Assembly: GCA_947650285.1 (NCBI GenBank)
Contig: CANTFL010001234.1
Location: 310,001-374,000 of the forward strand
Length of the DNA stretch: 64,000 nt
DNA from: Hyaloperonospora brassicae
Taxonomy: Eukaryota; Oomycota; Peronosporomycetes; Peronosporales; Peronosporaceae
Direction of reading: 5' to 3'
Of the stretch, positions 20,853-30,939 are shown piece after piece (position 1 is the first letter of the stretch; each line of letters starts with the position of its first letter). Under the pieces are notes generated by a model. The model saw only the letters and a program-made list of their open reading frames with translations. It was not told where the DNA came from and ran no database searches. Both the position numbers and the translations under genes were made by a program.

Positions 20853-21919
20853 CTACTGACCCCGACCATTATTTGATGGTCCGTCTCGCTGTTGCAGCTT
20901 CGCAACAGCGCTGGACCCACGTCCATTGCCCTTTCTGGCAAAAGGTCGTCCATTTCGCTCAGTACTGTTTGGTACTGGGCGTGGAGCACTACACTCGTAT
21001 GCGTAGTGCCCTAACTTCTGACAGCGATTGCACTTCTGCAATCGCTTGTTGTTTGAAGAGCGAGGTCTCTCGCTCTCAACATAGCAGAGGTCCATTGGTT
21101 CTGGACCTCCGATCTCTTGTCGTCTCGGTGGACGATAAGAGTTTGAGCTAGCATGAGCCTGTCTCATGCTAAAGTCTTCCTGTTCCGCGGCTGATATCGC
21201 ATCTTCCAGCGTATTCATCTCAAGGCGGAACAGGTGGCTCCTGACGGGCCCTTCTGCGATCCCTTGCATGAACACCGTAATCAACGTGTGTTCATGTACT
21301 GGGTTAGCAGTTGTACTACTCGCAAGGAGTCGTATATGTTGTGCGTAAGCGTGCACATCACGCTTACCCTGCTTGAGTTTCAGGAGCTTTAAACGAGCCC
21401 TGAACTCAGCCCGTGGCGGCTCAAACGTTTGTATGAGCCGGGACTTGAAGTCATCTAGCGACCTAAACACATATGGGTCGCTACTCTCAGAAGTCCCAGG
21501 GACCAAGTTTTGGCACGCCCTGCCAAGTGGGTCTGAGCAAATGTGAGTTTCATTTGCTCATCCTCGACGCGACGAGCCCTTAAGGCTCTGTCGAGCTCGA
21601 CAAACCCCAGAAACAGGGAGTCTTCCGAGACTCCACTGTAATTGGAGATGTCAACCTTCATGACTTCGGGATGACGCGCATGTGCCGTCCCGCCCACAGC
21701 AGCATGGAATTGCTGCTGTCTCAACAGCTCTATCTGTTGAGCACCGAGTTCTCTCAACTGCTCGGCCTGTTGAGAGCCTTGCTGTTGAATCAAGGCTACT
21801 TTCTCCCTTTCGGCGACAAGTTTATTTTGAATGAACTTGGCGATAGCGGCGTGTTGTTGGTCTCTGTCTAGAGACTCCAATATGGCGCTAATGGCGAACT
21901 CTCTTACGGTAAAACTCAT
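20853..21919 (-). pseudogene. Gypsy A gag (capsid and nucleocapsid)
   Basis: ATG at 21919 opens MSFTVREFAISAILES. A Gln-rich coiled region and the capsid-like segments LDRALRARRVEDEQMKLTFA and GRAKTWSLGL follow. A frame change near 21490 continues into SLDDFKSRLIQTFEPPRAEF, VHAYAQHIRLLA and LITVFMQGIAEGPVRSHLF, the Retrotrans_gag-like core. The nucleocapsid zinc knuckle CNRCQKLGHYAYEC (CX2CX4HX4C) is intact, with a basic Arg/Gly-rich tail. It ends just before the protease frame. Confidence 0.85.
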
Positions 21920-22032
21920 TCGTTCTACCGCACTTCATTCGATGTCACTCAAATGGTTAGACCCTTCACGCGTGGCGTGAAAGGTCTCTTCATCATTCAA
22001 CATGTTCATGTTGGATGCTGTGGTCCTTGGAA

Positions 22033-22051
22033 GGACTACAAAGTGCTACCA
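22033..22051 (-). other. Primer-binding site of gypsy A
   Basis: On the element strand TGGTAGCACTTTGTAGTCC begins two bases after the 5' LTR. The same 19 bases occur at element B. The first eight (TGGTAGCA) fit the 3' end of eukaryotic initiator tRNA-Met ending TGCTACCA; the rest does not match a tRNA I can name. Confidence 0.7.
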
Positions 22052-22053
22052 GG

Positions 22054-22446
22054 TGTAACGGGGCACAACCTTGCGTGAACTTAACGCAAGGGTTTAGCTG
22101 CCCCGACAGACGTACACGAGGCAAACGAGGAAGCGTAGGTAAGGTAAAAGCAGAACTGTTATATTAATATAATTAAGTCTTTTAACTACTGTCTCTCGGT
22201 TTGACTTAACTTAATTTTACTAATATAAATGAATGTATGACGACGTCTCGTCACCACTCATTGCGCGCGTCTTGCGGCGATTGGTGGGTTGATATCATCA
22301 AGATATCAACCAATGAACAGACTCTATGGTCGACCCTTCAATATCACCACCTTTGGTGATATTGTTCAAAGAATATTCAACATAATATTCTTTATTGTCA
22401 TTATCTCTCAAATGACAATTTTCATGTAGCGGGCTGCCCCAATACA
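22054..22446 (-). repeat. Gypsy A right (5') LTR
   Basis: 393 bp, starts TGTAACGGGG and ends CCCCAATACA, with about 25 differences from the left LTR by eye. The hairpins of the left copy are mostly preserved, including the ATATCACC/GGTGATAT stem and ATTGTCATT/AATGACAAT. Confidence 0.95.
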
Positions 22447-22496
22447 GACACCCCTCCTTGACGTCATACTGAATGGTTTTTAACACGAACATTTAG

Positions 22497-24172
22497 CGTA
22501 ATTCCACAATCCGCGGCGCTGGCAGTGCCTTCGTCAATAGGTCTGCAATCATGTCTCCAGACTTGACATAACTTGGCTCAAATATCTTGGCTTAAGCGTA
22601 GTGGCGGATGAATTTGAATCGAATGTCAACGTGCTTAGCGCTTGTTCTACTCTTCTCGCTGTCTAGTTGCTTGATCGCAGCTGAATTATCAATCCACATA
22701 GGCATGGGCTCAACGACCCTCATGTCCAGCTCACCGAATAGTTCCTTCAGCTCTTATATTTCACGTCCTGCCTGTGACGTTGCGATAAACTCAGCTTCCA
22801 TTGTGCTCAGGGAGACGCCAATTTGCTTCTTGCACGCCCATTACACCACTGCTCCATCCATCGTCAACACGCATCCTGATACCAACTTGTGGTTCGACTT
22901 GTCTGCTGCAAAGTCCGCGTCAATTCAGCTCTCGATCTTTATCGGGTCCATTGACTTGTCTGAGCTGTCAATAAACAACTTCAACGTCTTTGCTCTCTTC
23001 AGATACCTTGCAATGCGTTTGGCCATCTTAGAATTTTTCACGCTTGATTTGTGTGTCTGCCTTGTCGCACGATGTACCGCAAAGCTGATATCCGGTCTGC
23101 TCAGCGTGAAATCCAAATCAGGCTTCCAACCAGTGACTGGAACGTCTTGATGCTCGCATGTCGAGACCCAGCTGACGTAACCAATGTGTCTGTGGTGTTA
23201 GGGTCGACTTCATTGCAGTATTCATCAATAGGAGCTCGAACACCATTCGCCGAATCCAGTCCATGATCCGTTAGCAACACGTCTATCATCACCTCTTGGT
23301 GCAGAAGGAAACCACACTTGTCATCTAACCGAATTATTAACCCCAGAAACTTGTTGACGACGCCTAGACCCTTGGTCTCGAGGCACACCATGCTCTTAAA
23401 AAACTGCTCCACAGCTTTACTTGAAGTTCCTGTGACCAAAAGGTCGTCGACATATACCCCAACAAACGTTATGGACTCGTCAAACTTCTTGACGTATAGG
23501 TACATGTTCGTCGTACATTGGCTGAAACCGTTTTAACTAACTTTGAGTGAAACTGTTGACCCCACGAACTTCCAGCTTGCTCCAACTCGTGTAGGGACTT
23601 CTTCAAAAGCAAGGCAAGGGGTTGTGGGTGCTTGATGTCGTATTCGTCCAGAATGTCGTGACTAGCTTGCACCCCGCTGGGCACCTTCATGTAAATGTCG
23701 AGATCCTTCTCCATGTCTGCCATGACGTAGGCGTTCGGGACGTCACCGTGACGCTCTGAAACGTTCCATCGCTACAAAAAGACCAAGATAACCTTTACGG
23801 TGCCAAGCTCCATGTCTGCAGCATTAGTCAGTGTGTAGCCGATATCGAGTCGCTGTCTATTTCTACATACCACCAGTCTAGCCTTGTACCACTCCACATT
23901 TCAATTGGCGTCGGTTTTAGTCTTGAACTCCCACTTGTTATGTAGAACATGTGAATTTCGGGCGATATCGCCACCGCCCACACTCCATTTCATTCCTGAG
24001 CAGTTAGTTCTTCAGTCATCGCTACGCGCCACTTGTCTTTTGACGGACTTTGCACAGCCTCACCGTAGTTCCTTGGATCTGGCTCGGTCACGATGCTGAC
24101 AATATCTTGATCTTCTTCGCCTTTGTTTTCATCATTCGGCTCATCCAATTTCTTGCCAGTGGATCTTGTCAC
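22497..24172 (-). pseudogene. Copia reverse transcriptase and RNase H remnant
   Basis: Start of the RT region: DPRNYGEAVQSPSKDKWRVA and MTEELTAQE (24172-23990), a copia hallmark. Then LLLKKSLHELEQAGSSWGQQ (about 23620-23560) and FVGVYVDDLLVTGTSS with an intact YVDD, FLGLIIRLDD, QSLVGSLIWISR. RNase H follows: RPDISFAVHRATRQTHKSSV, DADFAADKSNHKLVSGCV, STMEAEFIATSQAGREI, KHVDIRFKFIRH and IADLLTKALPAPRIVELR. At least three in-frame stops and a shift near 23500 interrupt it. It ends at the CGC-TAA codons near 22497. Confidence 0.85.
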
Positions 24173-24589
24173 GTGTCGGTCACGCGTCCATCCGGATAAA
24201 CGACTCGTTGCTATACAATCGTCGTGATTTTTTGTGACTCCTCCTGACCTTCATCATCATCGTGAACTTCTAGTGCTTTGCCATCTTGTATGTTGTTCAG
24301 GGTCTCAATGTTCCTCACATGTTGCGTGACCACGACAACGCGCTCCTTTGGCAGGTAGACACCATCTCCCTTCGTCTCATCGCTCTTTCTGATGATGATT
24401 GCCGCCTTTCCACGCGCACCCAGCAATTAGTTGTCCGTCTGCAATTGAACTGTGTACGTCGATTCAAACACCACGATGTCGCTGAGGATGAGCTTCTCTA
24501 TGGTGAGCAGTTCAATCGGTGGGATCCCACCTTCGTTCGCCTTTGTTGGGCTTCGTTTAAGAATGTAAGATGCATACTCAGCAGCAGCA

Positions 24590-25111
24590 TTACAAAACTA
24601 TAAAGGTAGTCCGCTTGCAAACACCATGCTGCGCACCATGTTCATAATCGTGCGATGCATCCTTTCGGCTTTGCCATTGCTGGCCGGATATCACGCTCGC
24701 TAATTTGGCGAGCGACACCATTGTCTTTGCAGAACCCATCCAGAGGCTTGTATTCGCCTCCACCATCCTCCGTAAGATGTGGATCTGGCAAGTGAAAAAT
24801 CGCTCGACACCCGACAGTAAATGCATAAACTTCATCGCATCAACGTTTTTAGTTTTCGCTAAAAAATCCCGGTAATAGTTGGACCGATGATCGACAAAGT
24901 GGATCAAGTATCGGTTTCCGAGCCGATCGCGAGAAGTCATGGGACCTTTAATATCAAAGCAAATGACTCCTCCTATCACGTCAATTGACGGATTGAAACC
25001 ACTGTCTCTGCGAGATTGTCGGCTCTTCGTCCGCTTGCGTTGTGCACTGGTCAAGCAGTTAAAACGCTTCGTATCAGTAAGTTTGATACCAGACGCAAGG
25101 TTACGGGCCAT
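24590..25111 (-). pseudogene. Copia integrase remnant
   Basis: VICFDIKGPMTSRDRLGNRY then LIHFVDHRSNYYRDFLAKTK is the first catalytic-Asp block of a copia integrase. NVDAMKFMHLLSGVERFFTC follows, with the later DDE residues lost in shifted frames. The interval 24173-24589 (integrase C terminus and linker) is readable only in short pieces. Confidence 0.75.
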
Positions 25112-25373
25112 CTAGACGATCGTGTAGTAGCATAGGTGACCCAAAAGCCGATAAAACTGTAGCAATCTTTCACGTTGAACGGTTCGTCCTATTTCCATTT
25201 CCATCACCACTCACAATCGCCATGGCCGCCTCCAGTTGTGAGACATAAAAACGAGAAGCGTTCGTCGAAATGTCGTCGTAAAGCTTCACAATCATCACAT
25301 CGTTGATGCGATCGACATTTATGATGGGTGAACAACTGAGATGAGATACCAAAATACGCATCCCTTCACGATA

Positions 25374-25811
25374 TTAAAGCACGCATCTCTTCTTCTTCAA
25401 CTTTCCAAAGGAAATGATGTTACGCCGTAATTTCGAGGCGTATTGAACATCGAGAAGTCGGATGGTCTTAATAAAACCGAGTGCTTTGGCTCGGAACATA
25501 ACAATGCCTTGCTTCGTGATCCGAAGAGATCCTCCGTCCAACGCTGCGGTAAAACATTCGTGATTGCAGTCAACCACGTCATCCAGCAGGCTCGAGTCAT
25601 TGACAAAATGAAGCCCCGACCCACTGTCCAGCACCCACTTGGCGGTTCCTTGAGTCTGATCCCCGTCCGCATCACGGACTGCGAGGACGAAATCCGCATC
25701 TTGTTTCTCTTTGGTTTTCTCGTACAGGATGCCTTGAGGTGTCTTGTGTTTCCACATCGGTATCATCATTTTGGCCTTTATCCTCAAGCCGTTTCTTGAC
25801 TGGCTCAACAT
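25374..25811 (-). pseudogene. Copia protease remnant
   Basis: KWVLDSGSGLHFVNDSSLLD is the retropepsin active-site loop (Asp-Ser-Gly) in the copia context, followed by FTAALDGGSLRITKQGIVMF and LLDVQYASKLRRNIISFGKL, the usual protease to integrase-zinc-domain transition. The frame is open over 145 codons. Confidence 0.8.
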
Positions 25812-25946
25812 TTTTTACCTCCTTAGTCGTCTACACAACGTTCACAACATCACATCGGAACTACTTTACACGGACGTTAATCTCCGCCGATTGTGTGAAC
25901 TGTGCCGGTTCTTCAGCTTTTCGCAAAGAGTCTACCCTGTGCAAAT

Positions 25947-26655
25947 CTAAACGCGAAAGTGTCGTCGTGCGCATCGTCGGGTCTGCGTAGTGAACGATAT
26001 TGTCCAAAACGAGATTGCCGCGCCTCCGCAGGCATCGCTCACAGCAGTGAGATACAAGAAATATTCCGTCCGATTTCGATGCGAAGACTTGGCTGCAGTA
26101 AACAGCTTCATGGTCTGGGCAGGTTTTATCTTGATGTTGAAGGTATGGAGCAACCTTTGCATGGCATGCTCCACGGTTTGACTCTCAGACCACCAAGTCT
26201 CCATCTGTCGGCGGTCATGCTTTTGTGCCGTTCCAGCAAGGTGTTGGCCAAGCACATCGACCTTGATGTCTTCAGGCCATACGAAGACACACGCGCGCTC
26301 GGAGAAGCCAACTTGGCGCACGAACTCCTTGCCCTATTCTAAGAAACCACATCCAAGGCCACGTAAATCTCCTTTTCATCAAATGGATGCTACGCCAACT
26401 TGCGCTGACGAACGTCAGGTACACCCATGGGTATCCGACCTTGGTGAAAAACATCGTACCTGGTGCATTCATACCTGGATAAGTTGCCGAAGGTAATCCC
26501 TGCACTCTGGGTGCTGGTCCTGCATTCCTCACATAGTCGCCACGGTTCTGAATCGGTAGATCGACTATGTTTCGAGCAAAAGCTGGTCGTCGGGCACCAA
26601 AGTAGGTGGCCGGCGAGACATTCGAGGACCGCTTGGGAGATGTAGTACGCTCCAA
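25947..26655 (-). pseudogene. Copia gag remnant
   Basis: Two overlapping frames, joined by a shift, give a copia-type gag. The 25947-26321 frame reads MRQVGFSERACVFVWPEDIK, DRRQMETWWSESQTVEHAMQ, LLHTFNIKIKPAQTMKLF and FLYLTAVSDACGG, resembling UBN2-type gag. The upstream frame (to 26655) is Pro/Arg-rich. No zinc knuckle is seen. Confidence 0.65.
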
Positions 26656-26944
26656 AGCATGGAGGTTAACACTCTGTCCTGACTTCGAAGCCGAACTAAA
26701 GACGTTTGACTTTAGAGAGTACTTCCATTGCCAGTCGAATTGTTTGAAGTTTTAGGATTCCATCCTGCACAATCGCTCCGACAAATTACCGAACATGACG
26801 AGCATCTTATTCAGTGCCGCGGCCGCGGACACTGCCGATTTTTCTTCCAGCTGATGATCGATGGTCTTCTTTTGACCATCGATTACCACAGCGGGTGTGG
26901 CTCCGCGAGCCGCGCCGCCAACTTGTTCTGTTTAGCTTATAACC

Positions 26945-27230
26945 TGTTAGAGTGTAGTAGTACACTTGGTGCAAAGTAGGTGGAAGTAAAAGTGAATAAA
27001 TTGTGTTATGCGAACGTGTTTCTCAAAACACAACGATATGTATGACCAATGACGGAAACTACAGCCTTAGTATGTCAAGTCTCATGTGGCGACCGTCTCT
27101 CCAGTCCCATCTGTCATTCTGTCACATCGTCAGCCAATCAGGTGAGGTCGCACTTACATGTACCAGATCTTGCACTTGGCCTGCACAACCTTCTTGACTT
27201 GTCAGAAAGAGTATATTTTACCAGATAGGT
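26945..27230 (-). repeat. Copia right (5') LTR
   Basis: Begins TGTTAGAGTGTAGTAG (plus strand). On the element strand the internal side reads ...CTCTAACA followed by GGTTATAAGC, a plausible primer site. The clear match to the left LTR ends at 27187. A weak echo (ATAGGTG) extends to about 27230, where gypsy B LTR sequence (GCCCTG) resumes. Confidence 0.65.
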
Positions 27231-27594
27231 GCCCTGTCATGTATTACACTAATACAGAGTAAAGTAAGCTACTAAGTAGAAAACTATAGTCGTGTTAAAC
27301 GTAAAACTGCTATTTAAAATAATTAAGTCATATACTCTTGTTTCTATTGTTCTTCCTGACTCAATCATATTAATCTAACTGAACGTATGATGACGTCTAC
27401 TAACCACCCATTGCGCGCGTCTAGCAGTGATTGGTGAGTTGATATCATCATAATATGAACTAATGTGTAGACCTTTCGGTCATCTCAACAACATCACTAT
27501 GCTTATTTATATTTTAAAAACATATTCAACGTGATATTCTTTATTGTAATATTCTTCTTGATGACAATGTCATTCAATGGACTACCCCGTTACC
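27231..27594 (-). repeat. Element B left (3') LTR, second part
   Basis: Matches about 34491-34859 with some 15 differences over the first 330 bp and a more divergent end. It ends CCCCGTTACC, so the terminal A of the LTR is mutated. Joined to 13933-14006 it restores a complete LTR. Confidence 0.85.
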
Positions 27595-27612
27595 TTACCC
27601 TTCCCTCTTCAC
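27595..27612 (-). promoter_or_regulatory. Polypurine tract of element B
   Basis: On the element strand GTGAAGAGGGAAGGGTAA directly precedes the 3' LTR, as expected. Confidence 0.7.
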
Positions 27613-27727
27613 TAATATTTAATGTGTGACTATTAAATCTTGGTGATCATCCGTTTGTCACCATTGGGACAGGGAGCATTTGTCTGGTCAGATCCATTCA
27701 TACCTGACTTTACCTCGCATAGTTTTC

Positions 27728-29258
27728 ATGGATATGCGGGGCGAATCAAAGAACACACAGCCTGTTGCTTCTTTATCCTCTGCGGCAGACGACTCGTTGT
27801 CTCCTGCTCGTTATCTGCCTGCATCACCTGTTGCTGCAGGATCACGTGGTCTCACACCCTGTGCACACAGGGATCTTGAGCTGGGGGTCATCTACTCTGG
27901 CGAGTCAGATGTGTCTGACTCGGGAAAGGCTTGAGATACATTGCAACAACCTGAGGTCCCTATTTCTATATCTAAGGAACTGTCGAACGAACGGACTCGC
28001 GACATGCGTCACAGTCTGTTCGGCAGTGATGATGAGTATGGTGATAAGTTTTATTGCTCATCACCGCGATCAACTCGTGCGCCCTCGCCCGAGTGCGTTG
28101 ACGATAGCACGAGCCGTCGACATATTGGAACCCGTGGTATCGGCAAGGATACCACGTCGAAGTGTGATAGTTGGAGCCTTGGCGTTTTCCTCAACAGCTC
28201 ATCAATGGCTTGTCTCACGAGACAAGCCAACACCATCGAAATCCATAATTCGATGCGACCGAGCTCCATGGCTTGTCCTCCATCGCAAGCACTTTTAGCG
28301 CTGAAGAAGACCTTTCTTTCGATGCTTGCTTCAAGCATCGGTGGTACAATGGTAAGCCAAAGCGTGACAAGACCTCGCTTTTGAAAGCGTGGAATGCTTT
28401 CGTTTAAAACGACAAGAATATTTTGGACGAGAAGGATGGCCTTAAAAACTTGAAGCAGTACGCATCAAGTTTGAAAATCGAACGCCAATCGGTGCAAGGT
28501 ACCGGCTGCATCGCAAGTCGAGTGAGGCAGGCATTCCTTGCCTTACTTGGGCCCCCTTGTGCGAGTTGTGTTGACAACTCGCAACGTGCACATAGCTATG
28601 TTTACTTTTGAAGCTTGCCCTGGGGAATGGCACACATCTCATCCGTGATACTTGACGCGATCGCAAACTTGCAATCCGTCGACCAGCACCAATGGCGCGT
28701 GTTTACCGATGGGACCGAGGATCGATTAGATGAGTCTCGTCGTACTGGTGGATGAGACCCTCAACACCAGCCATCAGCTGAAATGGAGGCTCCCAGCTGT
28801 CATAAGATGGTAAATACACACGCCAGCGGACAAGTTAGCTTGTCCGCTCCCCGTTTTCACGCGGTGGCTCAAGATACGCCCCACGTTAAAGCATCGACCA
28901 CCGTGAGAATCCGCTTGTGGACCCGGTAGTGGTGGAAAGACAAGGTCCGGCTCAGCTGCCGGGCCTGCGTGAGACTTTGGGTTATCATGAACGTTTTCTG
29001 GTCTAGTTGAGGGAGGACGTCGATCACGAACACGATCGTTGCCACGACTTGTTGTCGATTGTACAACGTCTCCGTGCCGATCGGGAGAAAGTCCGATCGG
29101 ATTTCGCGATCGCTCAGCTCGAGAACGAACGCGTGAGGTGCTTTATGCGTGACGGTCTAAAGGCGGCTCGTCGCAATACTGCGTTGCTGAAGGACCAACT
29201 TAAGTGTTTGGTTCGTGATCACAAGAATTTGCTGGGGATTCATGAGCTTGGCGGCTGA
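27728..29258 (+). pseudogene. Opposite-strand accessory reading frame of element B
   Basis: Counterpart of the gypsy A frame. It opens MDMRGESKNTQPVASLSSAA, followed by GVIYSGESDVSDSG and, after a stop at 27932, NERTRDMRHSLFGSDDE. The core ends PCASCVDNSQRAHSYVYF (to 28611). The coiled-coil end reads SDFAIAQLENERVRCFMRDG and LKDQLKCLVRDHKNLLGIHE (to 29258). Stops and shifts are more numerous than in A. Many differences from A are conservative (for example AAAQLQVERDVRFLF versus AIAQLENERVRCFM). Function unknown. Confidence 0.55.
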
Positions 29259-30803
29259 CTCCGTTCTCGGAAAAGAACTCGTACTGATAATTTAAGCGGA
29301 GACGCCCAACGTAGAACTTAGGATGCGTGCGCATCCTGCGAGGCAGCTCAATCGTGTATGCATTGCCTTGGCGGTGCAATACACGAAAGGGACGAATGTA
29401 TTTAGGCAGTAGTTTACAACTGCCGAAATTAGTGAATACATATCTATCTAAGTTTAACGTAAACAGTAGTTCTAGGTCGTTAACTCTAAATGAAAGACCA
29501 TTTGCTCGTCCATTCCAGTCTGCGTTCTGTTTCCAGCGGTCCACCGCGTTAGAAATGAAGTCTTGAAAAAAACGGGCTGCCACCTCTCAACTCAGCAGGA
29601 GGTTCGTTGCTGACTCGTTGTTTTGTCTTTCATTGCGCTTCGTGCGCACTGATAAGATGTTTCTCTTCTTCGGCGAGTTTGTCCTCTTCCTTGCTGGAAT
29701 AATCGATGACGATGCTGAATATACACCATCGGCATCCTTGTATGACGAAGCAGCAGCGTCATCGCTACTGCCAATATCAACTTCTTTGATGTCGACATTA
29801 TCGACATCGGCATCGAACGTATCGGCATGTGCGATGATTCGCGATGAGCAAGAGCCAAAAATATTTTCGCTCGAGCGAGTCCTCCCCCCTTAACCCAGAG
29901 TCACTCTGTATCATTAGGGAAATACGTGGGTGGAGTAAGCCATTCAAGTAAATGGTGTTTACGTCGTGGACGCATGCACGAAGTTGTTCGTGGCGAATTC
30001 GATTATCGGCAAGAAATCACTTTAACTAAAGAACGAGTGGACATATCGTCGAAGTCTTTCTTCGAGGACACTGTTTGCACGCTCTGTCTGACTATCCGTT
30101 TCAGTATGATAAGAGGTTGACATCTTTAACCGTATTCCCAATGTGCGGAGCACGGATTGACAAAACCTTGCCGTGAACCGAGGATCCTTGTCGTACACGA
30201 GTTCACGGGGTCACCCGTGGAGTCGAAACACTGTGTTGATAAAGACACGCACAATTCCGTGTGCAGTGATCTACCCGGGAACCGCAGCAAGATGGTGCAT
30301 CTTGCTGAAACGGTTCACAAACACAAGTATACCCTTTTTTATGTGATTGCATTCAGAGAACCCGAAGACAAAGTCCATGGAAACGAATATTCAACACTCT
30401 GTCGGGACAGGCAGAGGTTGAAATTGCGCGCGGGATGAAGGAATGGGCTTCACCTGCTGATAAACCTCACAAGAAAAATGCACTTACGCACAAACTGATT
30501 TTTGCATGGACAGTAAAAGTCACTACTTACCGTAAGGTAAGTCATTTTAACCCGATAGCCACCTTTCGGGGCATCGTGATATTCGAACATGATGCGTAAA
30601 CGATAATCGTTATTACTGGAAACGATCACACGAGGTGTGTCGTCTACTACTGCTTTGCAGTACAGCAACCCGTTGCAAATCTTATACCGATTCAAAAAGG
30701 AACAGTATGGGGCCGGCAAATCCGACAAGGATTTCCGAGATGAATTTGCAAGGTGATTACTCACACAGAGGAGGTTCGTATCTCCTGTGTCGACCTTCTG
30801 CAC
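28849..30803 (-). pseudogene. Element B integrase and chromodomain remnant
   Basis: The zinc domain is damaged: EYHDAPKGGYRVKMTYLTV has lost the second His, and KCIFLVRF has lost the Cys pair. The catalytic core (about 29600-30450) is eroded beyond clear reading. The C-terminal module is better kept: LPKYIRPFRVLHRQGNAYTI, ELPRRMRTHPKFYVGRLRL, then the antisense-overlapped linker and DSHGGRCFNVGRILSHRV, the start of the chromodomain. Confidence 0.75.
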
Positions 30804-30939
30804 ATCGTCGAGTAATGGCGACGACGGTAAATTGACTTATAGCGCCGCAATAGTGGGCAAAGCCTCTTTGTTGAACTGGGCAGTCGGCTCGAAGTCGGTC
30901 CGACGCGAAAGCGCATCAGCGACGACGCTCAGTGTCCTG

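Larger units (their letters stand above)
14465..22446 (-). mobile_element. Ty3/gypsy chromovirus-type element A, near full length, inactive
   Basis: A 7,982-bp element on the minus strand: 5' LTR 22054-22446, PBS, gag, protease, RT, RNase H, integrase with chromodomain, an opposite-strand frame, PPT, 3' LTR 14465-14856. The LTRs differ at about 6% by eye, so it is not a recent insertion. Gag has a frameshift, pol at least one stop between protease and RT, a frameshift in RT, and stops in the integrase tail. Flanking bases (14460-14464 GGTAA; 22447-22451 GACAC) do not form a target duplication. The whole element is packed with perfect short hairpins, in LTRs and coding DNA alike, unlike the host genes and the copia. 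Confidence 0.9.
14007..27230 (-). mobile_element. Ty1/copia element nested in gypsy B, itself split by gypsy A
   Basis: LTRs of about 0.3 kb flank copia gag, protease, integrase, RT and RNase H remnants (22497-26655, minus strand). Gypsy A sits near the 3' end at 14465-22446. All domains carry stops or shifts. The LTR copies are unusually different: near-identical over the first 62 bp from 14007/26945, then differing at about one base in five, with an extra segment of about 37 bp in the left copy. The two copia flanks of gypsy A overlap in content (see findings), so this may be a composite of two copia copies. Confidence 0.75.

Noticed and set aside
22054..22446. Interpretation of the right gypsy A LTR as the copia 3' LTR, because a purine tract precedes it on the copia strand
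   Set aside because: Its sequence pairs with 14465-14856 and borders the gypsy PBS and gag; a separate LTR pair (14007/26945) fits the copia better.
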